Origin: Platycnemis pennipes
Lineage: Eukaryota; Arthropoda; Insecta; Odonata; Platycnemididae
DNA: 64,000 bases
Direction of reading: 5' to 3'
NCBI GenBank assembly: GCA_933228895.1
Contig: OW121854.1
Span: forward strand, 8,373,131 to 8,437,130
In this document: positions 24,601 to 36,600 of the stretch, piece after piece
Numbering within the stretch: position 1 is the stretch's first letter
Layout of the letters: each line of letters begins with the position of its first letter
Position numbers and translations under genes: made by a program
The notes under the pieces: model-generated
Database searches by the model: none
Told to the model about the DNA's origin: nothing
Seen by the model: only the letters and a program-made list of their open reading frames with translations

Positions 24601-27600
24601 TTTGGGTGGGCAGTCTTCAGCAGAAAGATGTATTTTAATTCACCATTTCATAATTATAAAGACACTGTTGATTGCATTAGAGAACAAGTATTTTTGTGAG
24701 CAAGCATATTTACAAAGAGATATCCTCAATCCCACTCAAAATTTAAGCCAGCGAAGGTGAGCTACGCGTATTTTATTTTCCATGGGAAATTACTTCATAA
24801 TCAGTCTGTTCATCTAAAATGGAATGCCTACGTTTGATCTAATCTACATTTACTTAATACCCTGCGAGCCACCGCGAGGGTGCGTGGCAGGGGGTGAAGC
24901 TCACCAAATGTGCGCTACTTACATGCTACTAAGAGCTACAGTGATACCTACTATTGCATGGAAAAATGCTAGGTATAAGATCCACGCGCAACTAGATGGT
25001 TACTGTCAACTTAATGACGAAGTGGTTACTTGCCAGAAAAGTTTTCTCAAAATATAGGTATTTTTCTTCCTTTCCCCAGCAAACTAAATGATTAAACATT
25101 CTTCATGCACTACAGACTACTCCAACAATTTTTCACCTACCTATCCCTTTGCTATGCTACCTATTGTGTTCTCTAATCTACTTGGGAAAAATTACATTTT
25201 GAATCTATCGGTACGGCATTCTATCTCTCTAATCTTGTTTATCTCATCAAACCTAGCATAATATGCAGGGGTCCTTAAAATATATCTAACGTCGTCACTA
25301 AACATAACCCCTGCCACACCCTCGCGATGGCTTGCACGGTATCGCGTAGATGTAGATGTAAACAAATTGGCTTTGAGTTTACTCAAAAGATTAAGCCAAA
25401 AAATTAACCTGCGTTATGATAGCAATGCTTCTTCGGGGAGAAAAAATATTCGGAAGATTTCAAAATGACAATAGTAGCCATTAATTGCATAATATTTGTG
25501 GGCATATGCCTTTTAGACCCTTCTTACTAAATTAATTAGCTTGTCTGAAAGTATCCCATGACTTTAATATCCCACCGCGTAAATAGCCATACTTTTTACC
25601 GCGACAAATTACGGTTTATAATAAGCATAGAATAAACAGGAGAGTTTAATCGGCATCAACACTTATGAACTCAAGTATTGCTACCAATACGCAGCGAATT
25701 TTCAGAATAATTAAGCCAATTTCTAGTTACTAATACAAAAATAGGAATAATAACTTAAATGATAATACGTTAGTGGGGATAATAACTCAAGCAAATACCT
25801 TGCTTCTCTTGGAGGGCCCAAATTTCTCCCTTGTGATGGAGCGTATCCATTTTGCTCGGAGGTCCTCTTCCGTTGGAATGTTAAAAACGGACACTTTAGA
25901 CCCGTTCCTGTAATTTCCGCGGCACCGTGGAACACAACAGGATGTAGGCATGACACAACACCACTTAATATTCACCAATACAGTGAAAAACAACTTATCA
26001 AGCGCGCACAAAGACTGCAAAAACCAGCGTTCCAAACGCGACTTTTGTGTTTACCAGTTTCAATCAACAGTCAACAACAATCGGCTCTAGCAATTCCGTA
26101 GACCCTCTATGGAATATTGTAGCACCACTCACAATGACGTCACTCCGTAAACCTCATGCTTTGCGCAGGCCTTAACTCTCGGTGGTTACGGTTGACCGCC
26201 ACCGTCCGTTTCCGTCACGTCAGAAGACGTTCATCGTAATCCCGGATTACTACGTCATCCACCTCCCGTCCTTGACTGTTTTGAGGGAAATGGAGGGGGA
26301 GTAGAGGGGGGGGGGGGGAAGTCTGCCTGAAGAGATCCAGTCGCATCCTGCAAATACACAACAACAACAACTGAACGAGGAAATGCGCAAGTACTATTGG
26401 TGTACCTTACGGTGTAAATAAAATTGTACTCAAGGTTTTGTAGCTCAAGTACTTTTTCAGAAATTACGATGTGGTCGGATATGCAGTGCCTTTCAAAATA
26501 CTCCGCATGGGGTCGAACAACCACTTCCATTGGTAGAATCAGCTGTCTCTCCCCGATTGTGATTGGGAGAGGAGCTGCGCAGTCTCAGCTGTGATTAGTC
26601 GAAGTGGATGACGTACGAATATTTCGCACTCCCACTCAAGCGAAAGGGTTTAAAAAAATTCTTTTTTTTTACTCTTTTAACTCGAGGACTAATCGAAAGA
26701 TAGAAAAACGGAAAAATACGGATCTTTTTATTTTACAAACTCTTATCAGATTCGGCAATTAAAAAAGTATGGTGTACGACCCCGTTATCCAGCAGAAACT
26801 CGGACTTTTGAGAGAGAATGAGAATTCGTGGTCCACGCCCTAAGATTAGGGCTTCACTTCCCTTCTCCGAGTCTTAGATAATTACGGCATGCAATTAAGA
26901 TGGAGGGTTGGTGAAGGTCAGTTGAATGCTCTTGGCACACTCTTTGACAATGGCATGTCATGGCAATGACAAGGTGAAACATGGTAAATGAAGCAAACTT
27001 TGTACTTTCCACATAGCTATATATATTTCTGGATCGATTTCAACAACTAAGCGTCATTTTCGAGGGGGGGGGGGGGGAACTGAAAAACATTTCAACACAG
27101 GTTAACATTATATATGTAATGGTTACATTATATATGTTACCCTGAGGAGTGGGGGAAGGACTCAAACCGAGGGGGAGGGATAGTTGAGGATGGGAGCGAG
27201 AGGGGTGGTAGTGTGGGTGAGGGAGGGAGGGAGTTGGGTTCCGTCAAGCTGTAACGTAACAATTGAGCCGCCTAGATAAACAATGCATTGTGCAAAAATT
27301 GAAGTAAACATATGTTTATAGGTGACGCTGGAGACAATAGCCAGAAGTATTGAATAATTAAGGAAACAATAGGAAAGAGGGAGAATCGGGCAAGTTGTGT
27401 GTTAGACGCGGTGGTATGGACACGCAAAAGTGAATCGTGCGGAAGAAAGGGCATTTTTTGTGAGCTAGTTGGTGTCTGTGTGGGTGAATAAGTATTTGTG
27501 AGGGAAGAGAGATTATTGGGGTTGTTGTGTTGTGTCTGATTTTATTTAAGAAGTGGTCTGAAAGAAAAGAAAGTGTAAAAGTGTATGGCCTGTTAAGTGC

Positions 27601-30600
27601 GAGCCTGAAGAGAAGTGTATGTTGTTTGTTGGTGTTTGATTAATTTTAAAGTGCATTTCGTGAGGGCAATTTCTTTCGTTGTGCATGTTTCGTGTAATAA
27701 ATGTATGTGAGTTATAATACATAAAGATTATATAACAAAGTACAGCAGTGGGGGGGGGGGAGGCACAATTAGTGGTCAGGGTATTGTGGCAGGAATTAGG
27801 GTAGGGGGACAAGTCGGATTTTAAAACTGTTAAAAACATCTGCGAGGACTTAAAATTTGTCAAGTCGTTTAAAATACATACATTAGGTGAAATGGAGTGT
27901 TTTAAAATTTCTACGATTTCTAAATAACTTAACTTACAACTTCTATCACATGCATGCAATATTTTTACGTTAAAATCACTTTTATGACCAGTCTCGAGGA
28001 GATGTTTAGCGAGCGAAATATGATTTACAATCACTATGGTTCACACTTAGTTCATGCTCCTTGATTCGGGTTTTAAATTTCCTACCCCTTTGCCCCACAT
28101 ACCTCCCTCCCCCACCTTTTCCCTCCCTCCTTCCCCCCCAAACCACCACCCCCCTCGCTCCCATCCTAAACTCTCCCTCCCCCTCCGGAGTCCTTCCCCC
28201 ACTCCTCATAGTAACACGTATTGTTGTGTTGAAATGTTTTGTCAGTTGGCCCCCCCTCGAATATGACGCTTAGTCGTTGAAATCGATCGGGGAATATATA
28301 AAGCTGTGTGGAAAGTACGACGTCTGTTTCATTGTTCATAATTTCCACAAAGTAGGTGTCGCCTTCGTCCATTCATTTCATAACGACGTGGTGCTTGTGT
28401 TGCAGATTACCAGCCGGAGTACTTCCCGGACCAGTCGAAGAAGGGCATTCCTCTGCAGCCGGACCTGACGCAGACGTCGGCGGCCCCCGGGGGGTCGTCG
28501 CAGGCCCCGCCCCCGCCGCCGCCCCCGCGGCCCCCGGCGGAGGCCCCGCTGCTGCCCTCGGGCCTCTTCTACGAGTACCCCTACTCGGACCCCCTGCCGC
28601 TCACCGCCTCCTCCTCCACCTCCTCCTCCGCCTCCTCCACCGCCACCGCCTCCGACTCCTGCTCCGCCTCCACCGCCGCCGCCGCCGCCGCCTCCGAGCA
28701 CCACTACGACGTGCCGCACTACGCGGCCCCCGGGGGCCGGCCCCCGCCCCTGCCGCCCCTCATCCCGCCCCCGCCCAGGGCCGGCGGCGGCTCCCCCTAC
28801 CACGAGCCGCTCTGCTGCGAGGAGGCAGAGTCCTCTGGTGGCAGTCTGTGCGACTTGGGCGAGGAGGAGGGGCTGGTGGAGGGGGTGGAAGAGGAGGAGG
28901 AGGGGGTGGAGGGAGGGGAGGAGGAGGACTCCCCCGCCCCCAGGAGGACCAACCAGCACTCGCTGTCCAACGGGAGCCTCTGCAGCTCGCACTCTTGTAA
29001 GTGGCAACCCACGGTTTGCAATTGTGACATATTTGTGAAAAAGAAGATAATAATGTTAGGGGATTGTCCCCCCAGGGGCTCGAACCTTCGAACATAATTG
29101 TGGGTTCTTGCCCTTGGTGTCGGGGACAAGTAATGAAGCAAAAAGGTTCATGCAAAACACAGAATTTATTTAGAATCAAGAGTTATATCGTATCGTATTC
29201 AATCTATCGTAACACCAACCAGTTAAACCAATCACGTCTCGAATAGCGAAAAGAGAGTTATACACATTACCTCTAGCTCAGGAGGATAGAAGAGAATGAG
29301 TGTTCAGTACGGGTGGATGGGGGTAAGGGCCTAGCCACGTTGATACACTGGGTTCCCATCAGATCACCGAAGTTAAGCAACATTGGGCCGGGACGGAGGT
29401 TGGATGGGTAGCCCCCCGTCCAGACCTCTACCGTGGTGATCTTGTACCCTGTCTGCAAGTGGCGGGCAGGTTGAATATGTGGGTTGGCGCAATGGATCTA
29501 AAAGAGGCCTAAGAGCCAAGGGGGCTCCAGAAGGCCCCCACCCACCCCTCTAATTTACATTTTTACGGGTGGATGGCACTGCTTAGAGCACGGACCCAAC
29601 AGTCTGCGCATCGGTCTCCAATGATGGACTACATTCGGACGACAACCGATTCAAGAATCCCCCAAAAACACCACCGTGCACACCATTATGTGGAAGGCAA
29701 AAGGAGGATGTTTTTCGGTCAAGGGGCAGGAGAGAAGGGGAAGTGCGAATTCAAAAGTGAGATCTTACTCTCGAAGCATTGGCTGTTGGCTATTCTGAGC
29801 GAAGCCCATTAACAGAACACAAATATCTTTTGGGAAAGTGAAATTTAGAATAGCAAAATTCCATCAAGATCCATGCGCCTGTCCGAGACATTAAAGTAAT
29901 GCAAAAATCCACTCTTTTAATTGAATGCTAACACAGGTTTCAGCAATCAACCTTGAAAATAGCACCTAGTGGCCAAAGCCTGAGTCAGATATCCATTGAA
30001 AGGTTGGATTTTCTCCCAATGATCTTCTTCATTGCATCACGCCACTTGCCTTTTACACAAAAGCCCCTTAATTTCCTCCCTCTCCCTCATCTCCAAACCC
30101 CGTGTTCCTCTGTCCATTCTTCCTTCCGTCGCATCCTTCCTCGCTGTCCACTCCATCCGCTCGCCCCAACAAATTCCCTCAATCTACTTCCTGCCCTACC
30201 ACCTCCAGCACTTCATCCTTCCTGACCATTTTATATTCTCCATCTTTCTCCACTCTCGCATCTTAAAAGATGGCTAACTCTTTTCTTCCTTCTTCATTAA
30301 ACTCCACGTTTCGGAGTCATATGATGGCATTATCCATATCTGACTCTTAATTAGTCTGTTAGTTTTACTCCTCTGCTCAACAACACTGCTCTTCGTTCCA
30401 TCTCATGAGTATGCACCTCTGTTGGCAAAGTAATTCTCCTTTGAACACCACTACTTCTTTATCCATTGTCCTCCACCATACTATTAACTTGGCTAAATCA
30501 CTCCACATCCTTTTGATACATCCTTTTGATTTTAGTTATCCATTCTCATGATTTCCCTTCTTAGCCCTGTAAATTCTCATTACTTCTGGCTTATCTTCCT

Positions 30601-33600
30601 TCCATACGATAAAGGCCGTTTTATACGGTAAATGATCATGCGAATGAATTCATTCACAAATGAATTTAAGTGATGACCTGAATTTGCTTAGGGTGTTTTG
30701 CACAGTGAATGATCATTTGAATTAATTCCTTGAATGTTATGTGCAGAAAGGATGCGCAGTGGTAGGCCTATTGATAGTACATATCGATTCATGGGAGATT
30801 TCCGACCAACGCAGCTGTACCAATGTTCGAAATTGGTTGGAATGGTTTGTTTACGTAGTCTCCATCATCTGATATACGTGTTGGATTAAATGAAGTTCTC
30901 CATGGTGGGATACATGCATGAAATTTGTTTCTCCTGCATTGATGTCGTACTTGATACTAAATTTTGTCATAATTTTGAATATATATAAGCCAATAATTTT
31001 TTATGCCAAACAAAGATTATTGAATGCTATTAAAATGTTCCCGAAAATTGATGAAAGTCACGTGATCTGATCCTTCTGACATTCCTACATTGAAAAGGTT
31101 GCATATTGCTACGGAAACAGGCATTTATTTTGGAAGAATATGAAGTGAATATATTGTTTTGAGGTTTTTTGCCATTCCTTGATCAAAACAATGACTCAAA
31201 AGGGATTTAAAAAAGTACAATCCAAAAATTTTCCTTTTGTCAACTACCTTATGGTTGAATCTTTCTTAGACATAAAACAGCAATTTCTTTGTCAGAGCAG
31301 AGATTCGTGGAGTGAAAACAATTTGGGTACTGCACACGTATTATATAATTTATGAATGATTTTCTGGTTGCTATCCATAATACTCAAATAAAAAATCGAA
31401 ATACATTAGCTTATTTCATTGAACTAGTGAAATACATATTTATATTTTCACTAAATATTAATTAAACACCTCCACGTAAAACAAATGCCCATACTAGGCC
31501 TTGATGTCATGTGATCGCAGATTAAGCTGCCGATAAAAGTAGAGTTTACTAAAGAGTAATATCTTCGTAGCACAACTAAATTCTCCAGCAAAATTTTTTC
31601 CTCAGAACATTTCAGGAAATGAACTTCTCATTCAAAGTGATGTATAGAGAAGTGCTTGTTCCCCTTTGGTCATGAGTGACGCGTATGAGTAATGTACATA
31701 GATGGTCACCCAGGATTGTTGACTAACGGCATGCCTCTCCTCCGCTATCAGCTGCCTCGGGCCGGAGTCTGGATCGGCCTCCAGTGCCGCCCATGCCAGC
31801 CTCCCAGCAGCCCATGACCCCCGCATCGAATTCGTTCCCCGGGCGACGGCAGCAGAGGCGGAAGGCCCGCAGGTCCGGCCCCAGCCGCAGCCGTGGCAGC
31901 AACGTGCCCCCGCCTCATCCCTCCTCATCCAACCCTCAGTTTGCCGGGCCGAATGCCGAAGTGGCACGGGGGCGCTTTGGACCGGGTTCTCCTGCTGGCC
32001 GCATCTGCTTGCCTGAGTCCGGAGTCACGCTCTGTATTCCGGAGGGTGCTGTCGGCACGCCAGTGACAGGACCGGAAGCCGTGTCTGCGTCTCCGACAGC
32101 GACATGTGAGCTCTGGGTGGCAGTGCTGAGGGACGATGGAGACAGGCCAAGGCTCCCAGGTGAGACGCAACTCGCTTTGTGGAACGAAGCACTTGCGCGG
32201 CGGAAAATGTGGATCCCCTCTGCAAGGACTTGGATGGGCTGCGCAAATCCTTTGTGTCTCATTTTCTCTTCCATTTTTTCCCTTTGTCTGTGGTCATGTC
32301 CTTGTTCGATATATATTGGCATAAAAAAGGCTAATAAATTGATTTTTATTCTCTTAAGTGTGGTATTATCCGAAAATACAAAACTAAACCAACACCATCA
32401 AATTGACATTTATAATTTCTTATGTAGCAGAATTTCCACAGAAAAAAATCGTTCACCTTGACTGTCATCCCCGTTAAAGTTGATGAATTGTACTCAGCAA
32501 TGGATAATTCAATCAGGTTAATTTGCCATAAAAATGTGAATTTTGAATAAGATTTTCAAATCTTATCAATTTCTTTGGTCTTTATTACAACTGAAGCTAG
32601 CCAAGAGAATTATTTCACCTCTGTATATTTTCAGATATTTTTGTCATGAAATAAGCCTACTGCTGAATACTTTTATAAGTTGTATACAATACTTACTCAT
32701 AGATATAAATGGCATATCTTTAAATGTGAAGTTTCTGAATATCAGGAAAAGAACCAAACTACTTGATGACATGAAGAAAAGTACTAAGGCCAATGTACTT
32801 CATTTCAAATCTGTCACTGAGTTTTTTTTCATTATTATCCTTAATTATTTTGTGCAAGACTTCAACATTAACAGCAAATTATAACCAAGAGGTTTAAAAT
32901 GGACCAGTATATTGGTAAAGGTAGTTGTTTCAGGCTTGATTTGGTGGAATATCATAGCGAAAGAAAAAGACTGGCAATTTTCCACAAGAATAAGGATTTT
33001 ACTTGACCGGTTTCGGTGTACAACACCATCTTCTTTCAGTATAGTGGTAGTTAGAGTTCACATTCAAATGGTCATTTTTTTCTTTTCACAGTTGCATCAT
33101 TTTGCAAAATGTTACTTTGTCAATGTACAGTTTTTGCACTTTTCTTCATGTCATCAAGTATGCTGATGTTATTCTCTTACAACAATCCAGTACTGTGAGA
33201 AGCAAAGATTAAAAATCAGAATCTGAAGTGGAAAATCAGAAGTTATTCATCAACCAGAACTTTATCTGTTTCCTTTGCCTGTGGCTGCTCAATTTATTCC
33301 GCACAGTATTGCTTTGCCCAGAACTTTCTCATTCTTTAAGTCTCCATCACTTCTCTCTCCTTCCACATTGGTTTGAGGGTTGCATTTTGGTGCTCCAGTG
33401 GGCGATGCTATAGCTTTGGCTCTTCGCCAACTACCTCCTTGGCCATGCAAACCAACATCCCCAGTGAGCCTTCCCCTCCCAACTCTGCCCTGCCTCCCCC
33501 TGTTCTGGATGTGCTCCGCATCTCACTCAGGATATTCTCCACTTTTTTTAAATCTTGTTATTTCCACCAACTGTCCAACAATTCATTTAAATTATGAATA

Positions 33601-36600
33601 AATCTTTTATTCCACTCTTGCGTATCCCTTAGTAGTCCCTGTCATCATTTTCCTTCTCTTTGAGTGCTTTTATCTTTTGCAATTAATGTTTTCTCTCTTG
33701 TTTTCACCAAATGTTTAGCCAGTTTTCTGCTCTTAAACCAATTTTCATCCAAATTGCTACCCTGTGAGATGAAAAGTTGATTTTTCACCACCTTATACCA
33801 TTGTTAATGTTATATAATATACCATTGTTATTTAATATTTTGCCTAGCCATCCTATCTCCAGTGAATATTCATTAGTATTCTTTGGAGTTAAGAGTTAAG
33901 TACAGTACTCATGGAAGCTGCACCCTTGTGTATCCTGCACACCCCTATATTTGGGCAGGCTTGCTAGGAAAAAATGTTTTTGTCAAAAAATTAATTTTTT
34001 GCCTTGAACCTGGCCCTTTTCCTTTTAGCCTGACAGAACACTTGTTACTAAAATATTAAATAAATAGGAATATATGTTAAAAAAAACAAGCAATAGGAAT
34101 TAGAAGACAAAACGATGGGAATTTGATGATGAAAAATGGTGTGTGGTCACACCTTCTTTTCACCAGGTTTTTGGGAAAAACAGGTGTGCAACTCATGTGG
34201 GTAAAGACTGTTACTTAAGTTTCCCTGTGGTCAATCTTCATCCCATTGCCCATGCACTGATTTTGAAGCAAGGTTAGCTTCTTACTGGGGCCAGATGGCA
34301 GCCGAGTGGTCATCAGCAAATGTATCTGGTGTCATTATCTTCTCTTTACCATCAGTCCTTTTTAGACTGAAATTTATAGCAACGTGATTTAAAACAGCAT
34401 TTGAGTAGTTAGTGACCAAACTTCTTCACCTTTGACTCGTCTGAAATTTGGGTCAATTATTAATATTTTGCAGAGGGCATGACTCAGTTGAGCCCCGTGG
34501 TTGCATGGGGAGCCACAAACTCAAGCCAGCCCCTGATGGTCAAGCCGATCATTCTCAGCTGCCATCACTGTGCGGATTTGAGGCATGGGGGCCCTTGGCG
34601 AATCTCGGTGTGGTGGAAAACAGAGTGGGCAGTTGATGACGGCTCCCAGGGAACACCGCAGTGGCAGGTATGTTGTCGCCATCATTCTCACTTTCACACC
34701 TCCGAATCTCTCTATCACACCTTCAGCCCCGGAAATAGGGATTAATATTCAAGGTCATTTCATTTCATCATCATGAAGTATGATTTAAACTCTGGCACTT
34801 TCCATATTATAAGATTAGTCCGGTAACCCTAACCCCCTTCGCGTTTCCAGTACCTAAACCTTTTAATCTTCCGACTAGCTCAGCTCTGCTTTACCTCCCA
34901 CACACACTCTTATATATCTATATATTACACACATACATCAATACACTTCATTCAACGGTCAGTTGAGGACAAATTAAACAAAACACTATTTATATTATCA
35001 TGCATAAAATATATGTATGTATTTGATCCTTTTAAATTGAGATTGGGCCCAATTTACAAAATGCATATGTGTATTTATCATAACCAATAGTTTAAAAGAG
35101 ATAATTGGACGTTATTAGGCAGTGGGCTTAGTTTCTTTAAATAAATATTGAAAATGTTCCAATTAATTCCCACTTATCGTGGCTAACACGTCTCGTCCTC
35201 CCTCCTTGACACTGGGCTCGAGCGTGCCTTCCCATAGGTACTCTCGCCAACGATGCCTCCTCGACCCCGCTCCTTACTCCGCTGAAGTCCCTTCTCGGAT
35301 GCCTGCCGTAGGATCAGCCTTTCTCCTCATATAGGTCCTTCTCAAGGGTTCCCGGGCCTACTCTCCTGGCGCGTATGTCTCGTTCACCTTGTTTTCCGAC
35401 TCTCTCCCCGTCCTTTTTCTAGCGTTCCGTGTCGCGTCCTCCTGACTATTTCCTTTCGTGTCCTCGTTACTACTGACGCTCTTTTCTTTCATTCTTGACC
35501 ATTCTTACGCTCGTTTTTCCTAACGTATTTTTGGCCGAGTGTACCGCCAACCCCCCAGCATTTAACCGATACACCTATTGTCGTCCGCGCCACAGGTGCT
35601 GCCAACCCGTGGTGTTTACCGTGTAGGTTTACAGTCTGTATACAAAATTTGTTCCAGAGAAAAAGCATTGATGAAATCATGAGGTTGCTGATAAGGGAAT
35701 GTTTATGCTCTCTATAGTGTTTCCCTGATATGTGCTTTGTTAATACCTTGAGTAATTAAATGCACTCTATTTTCTTCAGGATGCATCGGCATACAGGACT
35801 TTTTAGACACTTTTTAAAGAGACAAATCATCATCTGCATTGTTTTGCAGTTTTTCCTCAGGCAAAGTTTTCCTTTGGAACATCACAAGGGGTGACCATTT
35901 GTTTGTTTGAAGTAGCAAGATAACACAAATGTTATTCAACCAAAATATGATTTCAATCACGGCAATTTTGTATTACTATTCAATTCACCAATCTCAATTA
36001 GTAAAGTACGTCATTACAACACTTACTGAGAGCGTTAGCTTCTGGATGTGTTGGTGTCACTGATGACAATAGCAAAACATTGAAAGAAAGATCCATGATA
36101 GCACTCACTCTCGGTAGACCAAAACTCTCCAATAAACTGAATATGAAGTAAAGAAATGTAGAGAGGTAATGTGACTATGGTCCATTGGTATACAGGCCTT
36201 GGATGTTAAAAACAATGAAAGAGTGGGCAAAATGACAAACTATAATTATGTATTTGAAAAGTCAACTGACTCAAGATGATGTCATTTCATCACAATTGAA
36301 CTGCACATGTGACTGCCTTGCATGCCCAGATTTTCCCAATGTCTGAGTAATTTGTGATCACAAATGTAACATTGAATGAACCATAACTTGGAGATGTTAG
36401 TGGCATCTAAATTCTATTTAACTGGAATTCTCCCTCTTTCAGCTATGAAGCACAAAATATACATTACTATATATTTATTTTTAGCGTAGAAATGGAAAAA
36501 TTATGCAAATGTATTTGAAAATAATCATTTGCAAAGGATCAGTATACAATAGAATACATTGAAACCTCCCTGTAACGAACCACCATATAGTGATATTTAA

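Larger units (their letters stand above)
21950..26786 (+). mobile_element. Large THAP-containing element sharing both arms with ~540-bp MITEs
   Basis: The left arm (about 21950-22030) matches the 5' interior of the MITEs at 10666 and 13843 (TCATAAAT...AAAATAAGC...TGACGCCC). The right arm (about 26255-26786) matches their 3' half (CCTCCCGTCCTTGACTGTTT ... AGAAAAACGGAAAAATACGG ... ACGACCCCGTT). Internally, 22047-22090 is the inverted partner of about 26197-26240 and 23058-23120 of about 26120-26192 (CCGTAACCACCGAGAGTTAA). The minus-strand THAP gene lies between. I infer an older parental element from which the MITEs arose by internal deletion. A reverse-oriented MITE copy (22352-22890) is inserted in it. 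The left outermost ~100 bp appear lost. The superfamily is uncertain; a THAP-bearing (P-like or Kolobok-like) element is possible. Confidence 0.55.

Noticed and set aside
28378..29007. 209-codon antisense open frame over the unc-5 linker exon
   Set aside because: It is a mirror of the GC-rich low-complexity coding strand (poly-Gly, poly-Arg) and has no domain; the plus frame is fixed by splice phase.
29331..29455. A functional 5S rRNA gene
   Set aside because: The 3' third departs from the 5S consensus and the terminal helix does not close.
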